A DNA stretch of 64,000 nt from Epiperipatus broadwayi (taxonomy: Eukaryota; Onychophora; Udeonychophora; Euonychophora; Peripatidae): contig JAQFVV010000036.1 of the NCBI GenBank assembly GCA_028023455.1, forward strand, positions 5,017,576-5,081,575. Direction: 5' to 3'. Of the stretch, positions 37,381-49,168 are shown one piece after another; positions within the stretch are counted from its first letter, which is position 1; every line of letters begins with the position of its first letter. The position numbers and the translations under genes are program-made. A model generated the notes under the pieces. That model was not told where the DNA came from. It searched no databases and worked only from the letters and a program-made list of their open reading frames with translations.

Positions 37381-37432
<52 letters not shown>
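37379..37432. repeat. (TA)n microsatellite at LINE 3' end
   Basis: About 26 TA units directly after the TGATGATGAT tail. A short TATATATATA also precedes the LINE at 35,226-35,236, so the LINE probably inserted into a TA run. Confidence 0.9.
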
Positions 37433-37436
<4 letters not shown>

Positions 37437-37562
37437 TATAACTTTTTGGGCTGTACCATGTAATATTTTCCATTAAACATCGATATTTCAATGGACTAGT
37501 CTATTGAAATATCAGTGTTTAATGGAAAATATTACATGGTACAGACCAAAAAATTATAATTT
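37433..37562. repeat. Spacer-less 65-bp palindrome
   Basis: Arms 37,433-37,497 and 37,498-37,562 mirror each other with few mismatches, centred on ACTAGT. The arms share CTGTACCATG and ATTTTCCATTAAACA. Next to the centre is GAAATATC, similar to the GAAA-stem III-C of hammerhead motifs, and the arm resembles sequence at the 42.16-kb ribozyme-like site (CTGTACCATG). I group it loosely with family D foldbacks. Confidence 0.85.
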
Positions 37563-39099
37563 ATCTACATCATACAACCGTGAAAACATTAAATATAATA
37601 TTATATATATATGCAAAGAAATTAAGTCATGTATCACGTGACCTAATTTAACAAGCTTGTATTACAAATATTAACTAATGAGCTTGCCAATAGCTCTTAA
37701 CAAGCTTTTCAGAATATCCACAGACAAGTTAGACAAAGTGCTGGACTTGAGCTGATATTATTAATTTTATCCAGTAGCAAAAACTGGTATGGGGTTGGGC
37801 ATATTCTGAAAAGTTCTTGATTAGTGATATTTGTGAGTTTGGCACAACTGATGAAGAAAGTTCTTTTAAAATCAACTTATAGCAATTTTACTGAAATAAT
37901 TTACAATTCAGAATATGATTAGTGTATTTAGCATACAATGCATTATTTTTATAATGAAGTTAAAGAAAAACTTAATGTTGTGGTTCACAATAATATAACA
38001 TACATCTCTGTAATGTTTTAAATTACATAGTTGCTTATATTACATATATATTTAATTAAATTTTTGAAATTATATGGAAATGGAGTGTCATATAAGTGTT
38101 TCACTTTGCATCATTCATGGACCTTCTCTGGTCATTTGTTTAAATATGTTTTGCTGTATTTTTAACTTAAAAAATATTTTTTTTATTTTATCTTTACTTT
38201 TTTGACAACTATCAAAGCGTAAATTTAATAAATGAAATTAATCATAAAATATAATAACAACTTTGCAAATAAACAAATGATAATAAACAGAAATAAGTAA
38301 CTAAAACAAAAGATTTAATTTTAGTTTTATGGCTAAAAAATGTGTTTAATGAAAAATATACTACCTACTGACTTTATATATATTTAAGACAAAATTCATT
38401 AAAGGAAAAGTAGAATTATTGAAAATATTTTTGAAGTATTAAAAATGAGCTTTTAATTACAAAAAAGTAATAAAACATTTTTGGCAGGAAGTGTCCCTTA
38501 TTAACATTTTAGTATATTTTTAATGGACTCATTTTTTGTTAAAAATAAAGTACATTCAAATAAATAGCTAAATATAAATTTTAAATACTTATTAAGAAAC
38601 AAATATTTAATAATTTTGCAAATCATATATAATTAATGGGTGTTTCACTTCCAGTACTTAAGATTTGCCCATATATAAGCATTTGGGTTGGAAAGAATAA
38701 GTGGATTCATTTTATTCTTTCCTAAATACTATATCTTGTGTTGGGAGTGAAAGTATTCATTTATTATTAACACTCATAAAAAGCACATGCACAATAGCTT
38801 GAAAAGACTGATCTTTGATGTATTACAATTAATGAGTAAGCAAATTATGTGATAACTTTTTTTATATATCATCGAAAACAAATGTTGTGCAAAAGAATAA
38901 TTTTACATTCATTTAAAAAAGAATGAAAATAATTCCTAATTGTTTTTTCTCATATAATTGGTACATGCTATTTTTAAAGACAATATTTAGAATTTCAATA
39001 ATTGGAAGATTTTATTAAAGGTTTTACAGTCAATCACAATATATTTCTGCCATAAAGAGTATTGTGAGTTTCATTGCCATATAAATAGAATGTTGTGTC
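37563..39099. other. AT-rich DNA with a dispersed family E segment
   Basis: No gene. At about 38,640-38,790 the order TTAAGATTTGCCCATA, GGTTGGA, GTGGATTCATT, TTGTGTTGGGAGTGAAA and AGTATTCATTTAT matches the end of the units of the 46.1-47.2 kb array (family E), so this is a solitary, diverged partial copy. Confidence 0.55.
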
Positions 39100-39186
39100 A
39101 CTATCATTTAAAATTTAATGTGTAAACATTAAATTAAACATGGCTCAATATATATATGTTGATACAAAGATTTTCATGGGTTGCAC

Positions 39187-39320
39187 ATATAAAAGACATA
39201 TTTTGCGGGTTCATCCATGTTAAAATATTTTAAATATTGATATTCCGACATCGAAACATCGGAATATCAATATTTAAAATATTTTAACATGGATGAACCT
39301 GCAAAATATGTCTTTTATAT
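39187..39320. repeat. Family D hairpin
   Basis: Arms 39,187-39,248 and 39,259-39,320 are nearly perfect complements around a 10-base loop. The centre reads CCGACATCGAAACATCGG, a shortened form of the hammerhead-like family D centre. The arms contain ATTTTGCGGGTTCATCC and AAATATTGATATTCCGA. Left flank GTTGATACAAAGATTTTC matches the 61.45-kb copy. Confidence 0.85.
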
Positions 39321-39527
39321 ATATAAAGAGAGAACATTAACTCTTCCTCAGATTATGAATTAAAAGCTTCTGAAATAGTAAATTCTCTCTGAATTATTAA
39401 CAATATTGAATTGGCAAAGGTATGCTTATAAACATTAGAGTGTCAAGAGTGGGTGGATTCATTGTATTCTTAATCCTTTATTCAACCTTTAGAGTGCTTT
39501 TAATTTACTTCCTGATGAAAAGTAATT

Positions 39528-39651
<124 letters not shown>

Positions 39652-39700
39652 AGCCATGTTTAATTGTTTGTATATTAAACTTCATGTAACTTCTATAAAC

Positions 39701-40517
39701 AAGGTATCAAAAGAGAAGTTCTATATCTAGTCTTGTGTAATTGATTATTAATTAAATCATTTCTAAATGCCATAATCCATCTGACTGAAAAAAATATTTT
39801 CTCTATGAGTTATCAACAATGATGTGTTGATAAAGATATGTTTATAAACATCAGAACTATGATGTCACTTCATTCTATTCTTGATTCTTTGTTCATCATA
39901 AGAGTGCTTTCAATTCATAGTCTGGAGAATTGTAATTTACTTTATTTGTGTATATACATTGAGTTATATGTTCAAATCACTTTCTCAAACATTATGGGTT
40001 TTCAGCAATGCCAACAGTTAAAGTTCAGACTTTATTAACAGAAGGCATTGCTGGAAATGCATTATGTTGGGGAGAACGTATTTGAATATTTTGTATTTGA
40101 ATTTTCAACTAATGATATGTACTGAAATATGTTCACATATATAAATATAAAAACATAAATAATATTTGCACTAAATCACGAAATAGCAGACAAATCTTTA
40201 AGAACATTGAAACAATATCGAAACAGAAAATGAAGCATTTTTTCTCTACAATAGGTTTCATTTTTAAATCAGAATTTTAGTCACTATATATTATATGTAT
40301 TAATAAATATATGAAAAATATTTGCATTAATTTTTTATTATCCATATTTTCATAAGATATTTTCATAAGAAAATACACAGAATCTAAACTCCATATTAAA
40401 TGTGTACAATATTTTATTATTTTAATTTTGTTTTTGTATTACTTCTGTAATAACTCTCATCAATTTATTATGTTCTTTTAGTGCAAATAATCTGTTAATT
40501 CTTTTTTTTTTGAGATA
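39701..40517. other. AT-rich DNA, no gene seen
   Basis: Short open frames only and no recognised family. The TTA microsatellite begins at its right end. Confidence 0.5.
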
Positions 40518-40819
<302 letters not shown>

Positions 40820-42154
40820 GTGCGTACATTTTCTAGAATTCAAATCAAATAAACCAAATTATTTATTATCTTTTGTCTGAAATTTTTGTTTTCATAGAAT
40901 TTATACTACTGTAAGAATGCCTTCTTTTTACTTTATTACTATTTATCTTTATATCACTTTATATATTCAGTAGAATGGGGACAGAAAAACATATCATTTA
41001 TACAATAGAATTCAGGAAGCGTATACCTTTTTTCCATTAAATTAAATAAAGCTTTAAGCTATAACTTCCAAATCATACAACAAATCTTATTTGAAAGACT
41101 TGGATATCAAGTTAATTTACCCCATTCAAATTACTAAATTTATTTTACAAAATTCTTAAATTTTTTAGATATGATTGTAAATGTCTTATCAACATTAGAT
41201 AATTAATCTCAGGCAATATTTAGAATATTAAATCTATTTTTCCAATGATTTATCCTTTAATTAAACTTACAGATAATATTTTGCATATATCTACATCAAT
41301 TATAATATTAAAACGCAAAAAAAAAAAAAAAAAACTTAATTCATTTATCTCTTACGCAGTCTCTATATAAAGAAATTAATTTTAAATTATTGACGATAAA
41401 CATTATACATAATTGAAGTTTAAACTGTACAATTATTTTTTTATTTAAATGATTGTTAGTTTGAGTAAGTTTGTGATGAAATAAAATTATTCTAGTTAAA
41501 ATAGTGTTAAAAACGTCATTAGAATAATACAATTTAACATTTACCTTTTATTATATTGAAAATGAAATGCATAAATCAATGACAACGCAAACTAAATTTA
41601 CAGCAAAATAAAATTACTGTAGGTTATTTATTAATTTAAAAAATATAGAATTATAAAAACATATTAAAACAATGTAATAATTTTAAAATAATTTTTTTAA
41701 AAAAAGCATACCTTCACTCTTTAATTATTCACAACATATACAAAGTATTTCACCCTTTAGTTACCCATAATATAAAAATTATCCACAATAAAACTATATT
41801 GTGGTAAAAATGAATACTAAGTAAAGAAAAATAAATGTTACTATAAATATTATTGGCTGATATAACTTACAGCATGGTAAAATGTTTCAGTTTATTACTA
41901 TTTGTTTATTTCACATCTTTTAAATATTTTGCTAGTGTTTTGTTACCAATTTACTTCACATTTTCTTCTATTTATATCTTTATCAGTGAAAATGCTATAC
42001 GAACTCTTTTTATAAATTATTATATACCTAGCATGATAAGTTTAGCTATTCACCAAAAACTGGAATAAAAAAGATAATGTGAATATCTGGGGGAAATGAT
42101 GTTGAATTTCAAAAATCCTACACTTTTCACTTTTCAGCAAAAAAAAACTTTTAT

Positions 42155-42203
42155 TATTGATTACAGTTTCGACTGTACCATGCAGTCTTCATCAGATCTA
42201 CAA
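42155..42203 (-). ncRNA. Hammerhead-like motif (PLE type)
   Basis: Minus strand: GATCTGATGA, one extra A, stem II GACTG/CAGTC closed over CATGGTA, then GAAAC. The stem II and both core blocks are perfect except for the inserted A. Stem III (AC/GT) and stem I (GAT/ATC) are short and weak. An extra A after CUGAUGA also occurs at the 47.25-kb motif. Neighbouring CTGTACCATG recurs in the 37.43-kb palindrome. Confidence 0.4.
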
Positions 42204-44426
42204 AATTTGAAGACAGCAAAAACAGAGGAGGAAGAAAAGATTTTAGAAGGAAGTGATGTTCATGACAGAAAGCACTGTATCAGAAGTCTAATTTCAGACT
42301 ATGAAATGCCTTTTTAAAAAAATAGAAATGAAATTATAAACTGCACAGTATAGTGATGACATTTTCATATTAATCAATTGGTATTATAATGATTGAAACT
42401 GACTGGTGAGGAATATCCAGGAGAATACTGCATATGATAATGTCAATGTAATATTTTTATATTTTAAAATTTTCAATTCTGTTATCAATAGTGTACAAAA
42501 GTAGAAAATCGCAAATTTAATTTATAGCTGTTTTTGCACTTTTTTTAAAAATTTGTATTATATTTATGATGTTGATAATAATTTTGCTCTAAAAGTGAGT
42601 CTGGAAAAGAGTATTTCTAAATACATGTGTAGAAGTGAATGGAAACACTATTAAATGAAAGTATTTTTAAAATCTGCTACATTCGTTATAAATAAACTCG
42701 ACATTATATTATATCAATCAAAATATTTTTTAGCATTTTCTTTAAGAAATTCTTAATAATGTTTAATATTGTCAATAACTAATTTTATTTTTATATGTTT
42801 CATTATAATCAATATATTATTCTAATAAATTATTTTCGATATTAATTGTTAAAATTAAAAATATATATCATAAATACGTTTGTAATTGCATACGACTAAC
42901 ATTATTTATATATTCAGATGACAAAACATGTAATCCATAGATGTAAAGTGAAATTACCTTCATCCATGAAGGTTAGATATAAATAACTAATAAGCAGCAA
43001 CAAGAAAGAGTTTTTTCTATTGCTATGTACTATTCTTAAAAAAAAAAATTCAACTCCTTTTTTTTCTAACTCTCTTTAACAATTTGTGTTAATGTAGAAC
43101 ATATTTATTATAAGCCACTCGTGTAATAAGTCATCTTTATATAAAGAATAATTTGCATGTTTATGCAAGCACATGCCATCTTTTTAATTACATGCACATC
43201 TATTCTTACTCCATTTCTCTTTTTTTCTATTTTCTTTTTTAGCACAAACTCTCAGATTCTAAAAGAGAGATAACAGGGGAAGATTTAGTAGACTGGGAAA
43301 CTTCAGTTATATCTTTGATCAAGGCATTATAATTACTAAGGATTCAAGTTGGAATTGAAATTGGAACAATAGTTTCAACTGACAAACATTTATGTTTATC
43401 CAGCTGTATTGCTTACTTTTAAAAGTGGAAGTAATTTATCAAATGTGGTCTAAAGTGATCTGTGTCACATTTTTAAATTTGTTGTCATGCCTACAATAAT
43501 TTTTAATGATAATAGTAAAGCAAAAACAAGTACAAGTAAATATAGCTACATGGAATGTGTAAATTACTGGTACAGATTACATGGAACATATATACTTTAC
43601 TTGATGCTAAAAATGAATGGAGAAAGAATTTATAGATATTAAGTTGTTAAGATTTAAAATTACTATAGTTATTCTTAATGAAATGTAGGAAACATTGATA
43701 GCTATCAAGTTTTTAAAATCCAAAACATCCTGTGAAATAAAAATGCATCAGATTAAATTGTTAAAAACCTGATTATTAGATGCATCAATGAACGGCTAAT
43801 TGTACGGAACAGATCTGGTAGGAGTGCATCCAATCACTTTATGAGTGCATATGCTTCAACATAAGATTTAGAATGTTTTGAGAAAGAAAACTAATTTTAT
43901 TTATTGTTATATGTCATTATTATGTCAGTACCATTAAAACATTCTTTCTTGCAGATTTGAAAGTACGTGTTGGGATGAATAGTAAACGTTAGGTCATAGA
44001 TATTTGAAATAATAGTGTTGATACTTTAAACTCAAATGACCTTCTATTGAATTTTTTCACAATATATGGATTGACTATTACAAATACATTGTTTACACAA
44101 AAAAGAAAGAGGAAGTATGGAGATTATTTTTTTAAAAAAATCGATAAAATAATACACATACGATAAGGAAGGTTTTTTAAAAAGCCATGAATGTGTATAT
44201 GTAAAAAAAATCAGATATAATAATCTTTAACTTGGATTAAATTTTATATCTGTACTAGTGAAAAACTTTAGTTTTATAAATGATTAATAATAAACGTAGT
44301 TAGATTTATCAAAAATGTACGAAGTCGAGGTTGTGAGTGTGGCAAGTTTGGCGGTTGTAAATAAAGATGTGACAATTCGCTATAGGTAAACACTCTTCAT
44401 GTAATAAAGATGTATATGAGAGCTGG

Positions 44427-44487
44427 AGATCTGGTCCAACTGATGAGTGCTGGTTCAGCGCGAAATGCATCTTGGGGAGGGAGATTT
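44427..44487 (+). ncRNA. Canonical type I hammerhead ribozyme, family C
   Basis: The cleanest copy. Outer stem I AGATCT (44,427-44,432) pairs AGATTT (44,482-44,487); inner CCAA (44,436-44,439) pairs TTGG (44,472-44,475). The core is CTGATGA (44,440-44,446). Stem II GTGCTG/CAGCGC over GTT has the expected G-C pair next to the core. GAA is followed by the self-complementary stem III ATGCAT, and cleavage base C is at 44,471. Stem III has no loop, so, as for other minimal type I hammerheads, cleavage would be best as a dimer or in tandem RNA. Flanks are ordinary AT-rich DNA, so this is a solo copy. Confidence 0.72.
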
Positions 44488-45300
44488 GTTTTTTATTGTA
44501 TCTTTATTTATATAAAAAAGAAAAGGAAGTATGGAGATTATTAAAAAGAAAATAATCGATAAAAAATTCACTATACAGAAATGTGTATGCATTTATGCTC
44601 AAAAGAATGATATGTAATAAAATACATTATAATTATGACTTATTAGGAGAATCATATACTGACTGTGAAAATGCAGGATCAATTGACAAATGTAAACACA
44701 AAATCTCAACTAACAAGAAGGGTTCAAAATAATTGATACATTAAAAATGCAACGAAGATGCACATTGCTGATTTTGATCACTTTGGCTATATTTTATGCT
44801 TTGGGAATAGTGTATGGACTGATAAATGATATTATAATTCTACAAAATTAATTGTTGCATTATTTATATAATGGCATAGACACGGAAATTATCTTGATTA
44901 ACTTTTGAATAATAATACAAGAATTGAAATGATGATAACTAAAGATATTAATGTTCTACTTATTTTTTTTAGATTTGAAAACATATATCCAACTTGGAAA
45001 AGTTAAAACAGCTCTTTGTATTCTTAAAAATGAAGTGATTAGAGGATTTTATGATATTACTGGTGTTTTAAAAATCGATGATGGTTATAAGTTATCCTTG
45101 AAACTACTAAAATATTTTAAGAATGGATGGGCTCATAACTTTAGGGTATCTAATCTTATGTTTCCTTTGTTGTAGCAATTTATAAAAGTAAAAAGAATAT
45201 AACCATTATGCTACAAAATCAGAAATAAAATTTAAGATAATTTTAAATACTAAAAATTTATGAAGATGAAATAAAAACTACAGAAAACAATAATGTAAAC

Positions 45301-45826
45301 CAGCGGTTTCTAACCTTTTTTATCTGCAACTCATTTCAAAGTTAAGTAGATGTTTGTATCGCATCAGAAATTTTAGTACAAAGGCTACTAAATTTTACAC
45401 ATGTTTTATGATTATTATAAAGAAAGAAATTTTATCGCCAGAAATTTTAGTACAAAAAATAACAAATTTTTCACGTTTTATATTTATTATAAAGGAATAA
45501 ATTTTATCGCATAGAATATTTATATTTACTTTAAAAGTTACCAAAAAGTTTTAAACCTAATATAACACTTGGACATTTGGGGTTTTTTTTTTTTTGCATA
45601 ATTTCTTTATTTTAGAACAAATTGTACATAAAAAAACTTTGAGGATTTTGTATGTGAGCACACATTTTTCAGAATTATTGTAGCTTGTTAACATTTTTTT
45701 AGATGCTATATATATTTATTTTTAATACGTATTACTTTTTAGTATAAGTTTTTATATTTTGCTGACACATTTGAGGAACTCATGTGATACACAAATGAGT
45801 CATGACACACATGTTGGGAAACACTA
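45301..45826. mobile_element. hAT-like MITE
   Basis: Imperfect terminal inverted repeats: CAGCGGTTTCTAACC at the left and the complement of CTAGTGTTTCCCAAC at the right. They resemble the CAGTGGTTCTCAACC ends of hAT/Charlie-type transposons. Flanks TGTAAAC and TGTAAGC look like a diverged target duplication of about 8 bp, the hAT length. The interior has internal direct repeats around AGAAATTTTAGTACAAA and no transposase. It is non-autonomous and about 526 bp. Confidence 0.7.
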
Positions 45827-46126
45827 GTGTAAGCTATAACTTTAAAAAAAAATTAAGTGTAATACATTATTGCTATGAGATAAAATTATTGTTTCTTAAT
45901 AACTTTTCTTAAACAAATGTATTATTGTCTGAATTATATTTTCATCAATTGATATTACAATTGACTAACTTTTTAAAAAGAACCTAACATATACTGATAA
46001 TTTTAGTTTTTATTTCATTTCAAAAGTTAATAATTATGATAAAAAGTCTTACAAATGTTGATTAATAATATTCTTTGTGAAGAGATTTTATACAACTATA
46101 TTGGATTACATTTATAAAATAAATTT
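45827..46126. other. AT-rich spacer, nothing recognised
   Basis: Contains AAAATAAATTTATA near 46,117, which recurs at the right edge of the family E array (47,211) and may mark the insertion point of that array. Confidence 0.4.
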
Positions 46127-47210
46127 ATAATATTAATAAGCCAATAAGCTGATACACACGCGCTTTGCAGATGTCACTATATAAATGAATACTTCCACTT
46201 TTTCAAGCCCAAGATAAAGTCTTTAAGAAAATATAGAATGAATCCACCTATATTTTCGATCCAACCATATATGTATGGGCAAATCTGAAGTGTTTGAAAT
46301 GAAGAGGTGAAGTTATTAATTGATCACTTTAAATTACTTTTGTACATCGTAAATGAATGATGCCAATGAAATTTCTAGAATTTACGATAAGTCATTCTTA
46401 TAATTAAACATATGTAAACAAGACATTTATTTTTTATATAGCGCGCCAATAAGCTGACATCTGCAAAGCGCGTGTGTATCAGCTTATTGGCTTATTAATA
46501 TTATAGATTATAGAAAACATCGCGCTATATAAAAAATAAATGTCTTGTTTACATATGTTTAATTATAAGAATGACATATCGTAAATTCTAGAAATTTCAT
46601 TGGCATCATTCATTTACAATGTAAAAAAGTAATTTAAATTGGTCAATTAATAACTTCATGCTCTTCATTTCAAACACTTCAGATTATATGGTTGGGTCGA
46701 AAATATAGGTGGATTCATTCTATATTTTTTTAAAGACTTTATCTTGGGTTTGAAAAAGTGGGAGTATTCATTTATATAGTGACATCTGCAAAGCGCATGT
46801 GTATCAGCTTATTGGATTATTAATATTATAAATTATAGAAAACATCGCGCTATATAAAAAATAAATGTCTTGTTTGCATATGTTTAATTATAAGAATGAC
46901 TTATCGTAAATTCTAGAAATTTCATTGGCATCATTCATTTACGATGTAAAAAAGTAATTTAAAGTGATCAATTAATAACTTCACCTCTTCATTTCAAACA
47001 CTTCAGATTTGCCCATACATATATGGTTGGATCGAAAATATAGGTGGATTCATTCTATATTTTCTTAAAGACTTTATCTTGGGTTTGAAAAAGTGGGAGT
47101 ATTCATTTATATAGTGACATCTGCAAAGCGCATGTGTATCAGCTTATTGGCTTATTAATATTATAGATTATAGAAAACATCGCGCTATATAAAAAATGAA
47201 TGTCTTGTTT
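46127..47210. repeat. Family E array: one inverted plus tandem direct units
   Basis: The phrase GACATCTGCAAAGCGC recurs at 46,456, 46,781 and 47,116 on the plus strand (periods 325 and 335). One unit in the opposite orientation occupies 46,127-46,445. The second plus unit keeps a TGCCCATACATATA block that the first has lost; the third unit is truncated. On the minus-strand sense (plus strand at about 46,346-46,395) ATCGTAAA and TTTACGAT flank TGAATGA, GAAA and the palindrome TTCTAGAA, a weak hammerhead-like arrangement with almost no stem II. The array lies directly beside family F. A solitary partial copy is at 38.64 kb. Confidence 0.85.
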
Positions 47211-47252
47211 AAAATAAATTTATATATTTATATAATTGCGTCTCTATAAAAC

Positions 47253-47296
47253 TGCTTTAATATTTCAACCAGCAGATTGGTTTTCATCAGAAAGCA
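47253..47296 (-). ncRNA. Minimal type I hammerhead ribozyme, family F
   Basis: Minus strand: stem I TGCTTT (47,296-47,291), CTGATGA, one extra A, stem II AACCA/TGGTT over ATCTGC, GAA, stem III palindrome ATAT, cleavage base T, stem I AAAGCA (47,258-47,253). Every element is in order with a fully paired 6-bp stem I. The extra A and the A-U closing pair of stem II are non-standard. Confidence 0.55.
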
Positions 47297-47737
47297 CAGC
47301 AAAATAGTTATTTCCAATTTAAATACAAAAATATTATAAATAGCTCATGATGTGAATATGAATATAGGTACTATCACATCTTTGAATTACTTAGTTTCCT
47401 AGGGAATTGTTTTTTTTGTTTCCTAGGGAATTATTTTATAGGTGGAATAGCACTAATATATATATATATAGTTTTTTTGTGTGTACATATATAATAGTAT
47501 ATTTTTATGGTTTTTTGATATATTTTAATATATAATAATATATTTATGATTTGAGGTTTTTAAAGAAAGGTTTTTGTGTAAGAGTTTTTTTTGTATTTTT
47601 TATACAAAGTTTTATAAATATATTTTTATACAAAGTTTTGTAAAGATTTTTAACCTATAGGAATTAGGTTTGTTATTTGATAACATAACTTTATCTAATA
47701 TTTTTGTGTTTAAAGTTTGGAAATAGCCATTTTCCTG

Positions 47738-47783
47738 TGCTTCTTGGTGAAAACCAGTCTGCTGGTTGAAACGTTAATGGAGC
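47738..47783 (+). ncRNA. Degenerate hammerhead motif, family F
   Basis: The mirror copy. Stem I GCTTC/GGAGC, stem II AACCA/TGGTT (here over GTCTGC) and GAAACGT are kept, but the core reads TTGGTGA. Probably inactive. Confidence 0.4.
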
Positions 47784-47879
47784 TTTATAGAGAAATAATT
47801 GTGTATTTTTATTATATTTTAATTTTTTCTTTAGTTAGTTCATATATTTATTATTTATATATACATATTGCTAATTTAT

Positions 47880-49168
47880 AAATTGGCTGCAGAAAGGAGT
47901 TTTCTATTAACTGAAAGAAGACACTTTGATTCCTCTTGGAGGCTTTAAAGAAACTGAGCAGGGAAAATTCCTAATGTCCACTCCATACGTTATTGTCATT
48001 GCGGCTGTTATTGTTACGAGATTATTCATATAATATACAAACAGGGTTGGGCTGCTCACCAACATGCATTAGCTAGCATGGTGAGTTTATTGGCTTTTTA
48101 CCTCTGAGTATAAGATCAAAAAACACCATAGTCTTTCTTCTCATTTTCCTGATAAGGCAAAATGAATGTATGTGTAAATGATAAATATTTTTCGAAGGAT
48201 ATATACAACCATGACAGACAAAAATAAATTGTGGCCCTTATTGCCAGGAGGCTGTAAAGTTACCAACCAAGGCAATGGATGGCCAAAGGCAGAGGGTGCT
48301 AATAATCCACTGATTGTGGATACAGGCTGCCATTTGATGATGACTTTTTATTTAGGTACTTACAACTGCAGATCACTTTCAAGTGAAGGAAGATTGCAAG
48401 AATTAGAAGAAGAACTGACTTATAATAAATGGGATATTATTGGACTTTGTGAAGTTAGAAGAAAAGATGAAACAACAATTGATTTAAAAAGTGGACGTAC
48501 TCTACTATAAAGGCACAAATATTGGAAATACAAGTGGAGTATAATTCATTATAAATAAAAAGTGGAAGAACAACATTGTGGAGATTACAGACAGAGTGGC
48601 AAGATTAGATATACAACTTAATAACGAATACTAAATGCAGATAATTCAGGTTTATGCCCCAGCAAGTTCTCATACTGATAAAATAAGAGAAGGTTTTTAT
48701 GTGGATGTACAAAAACCAGTTGATCAGAGTAAACAACATTTTAAAATTATTGTGGGAGACTTTAATGCTAGAATTAGTAAACAAATGAATGATGAAAGTG
48801 TTGTAGGTAATTCTGGTTATGGTAATAGAAATAAGGGAGGACATAAACTTGTGGAGTTTGCAGAAAAAAAATTATATTATGAATTCTTTTTTTTTTTTTT
48901 TGAGAAATAATGGACATGGAAGCATCCATATGAAGGTACAACAGAATTGGATTTCATTTGACTAAAAGAAAATACATATTTCAAGATTGTAATGTTCTTA
49001 ATAAATTTTACACAGGAAGTGACCATTGATTAGTAAGATGTAAGATACATGTTAATGCAAAACTAGAAAGACGGAAATTATTAAGAAAAACCAATATTTA
49101 CAGTTGATATTTCTAATCTTCAGAAAAATTCTAATGAATTTAAATTAAAACTTACAAATCAATTTCAA
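47880..49168 (+). pseudogene. RTE-type LINE, 5' part with endonuclease
   Basis: The only copy here with upstream sequence. A likely 5' UTR (from about 47,880) is followed by an APE-type endonuclease: TYNCRSLSSEGRLQELEEEL and IIGLCEVRRKDE (48,357-48,470) give the N-terminal Asn and Glu motifs. Then VYAPASSHTD and KIIVGDFNARISKQ (48,640-48,785) give the central DFNA motif. Stops near 48,509 and 48,634 and a T-run at 48,886-48,901 break it. The endonuclease end (GSDH-like) is near 49,010-49,040. The copy is cut at 49,168 by a Penelope-like insertion and resumes at 50,108. The endonuclease nicks target DNA for reverse transcription. Confidence 0.85.

Larger units (their letters stand above)
40820..45300. 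other. AT-rich DNA with two ribozyme-like sites
   Basis: No recognisable protein gene in 4.5 kb. The frames at 41,853-42,317 and 44,951-45,175 are short and not recognised. Annotated separately are hammerhead-like sites at 42,155-42,203 and 44,427-44,487. Poly-A tracts occur at 41,318-41,333 and 43,039-43,048. Confidence 0.45.
47214..47830. repeat. Family F inverted pair
   Basis: About 100-bp arms at 47,214-47,320 and 47,715-47,830 are inverted copies (CTCTATAAA...GCTTTAATATTTCAACCAGCA on the left, TGCTGGTTGAAACGTTAA...TTTATAGAG on the right). They enclose 390 bp of AT-rich sequence with repeated GTTTCCTAGGGAATT near 47,392 and 47,418 and ATACAAAGTTTT near 47,602 and 47,628. Each arm has a hammerhead motif. 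I infer a PLE- or retrozyme-like remnant. Confidence 0.75.
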
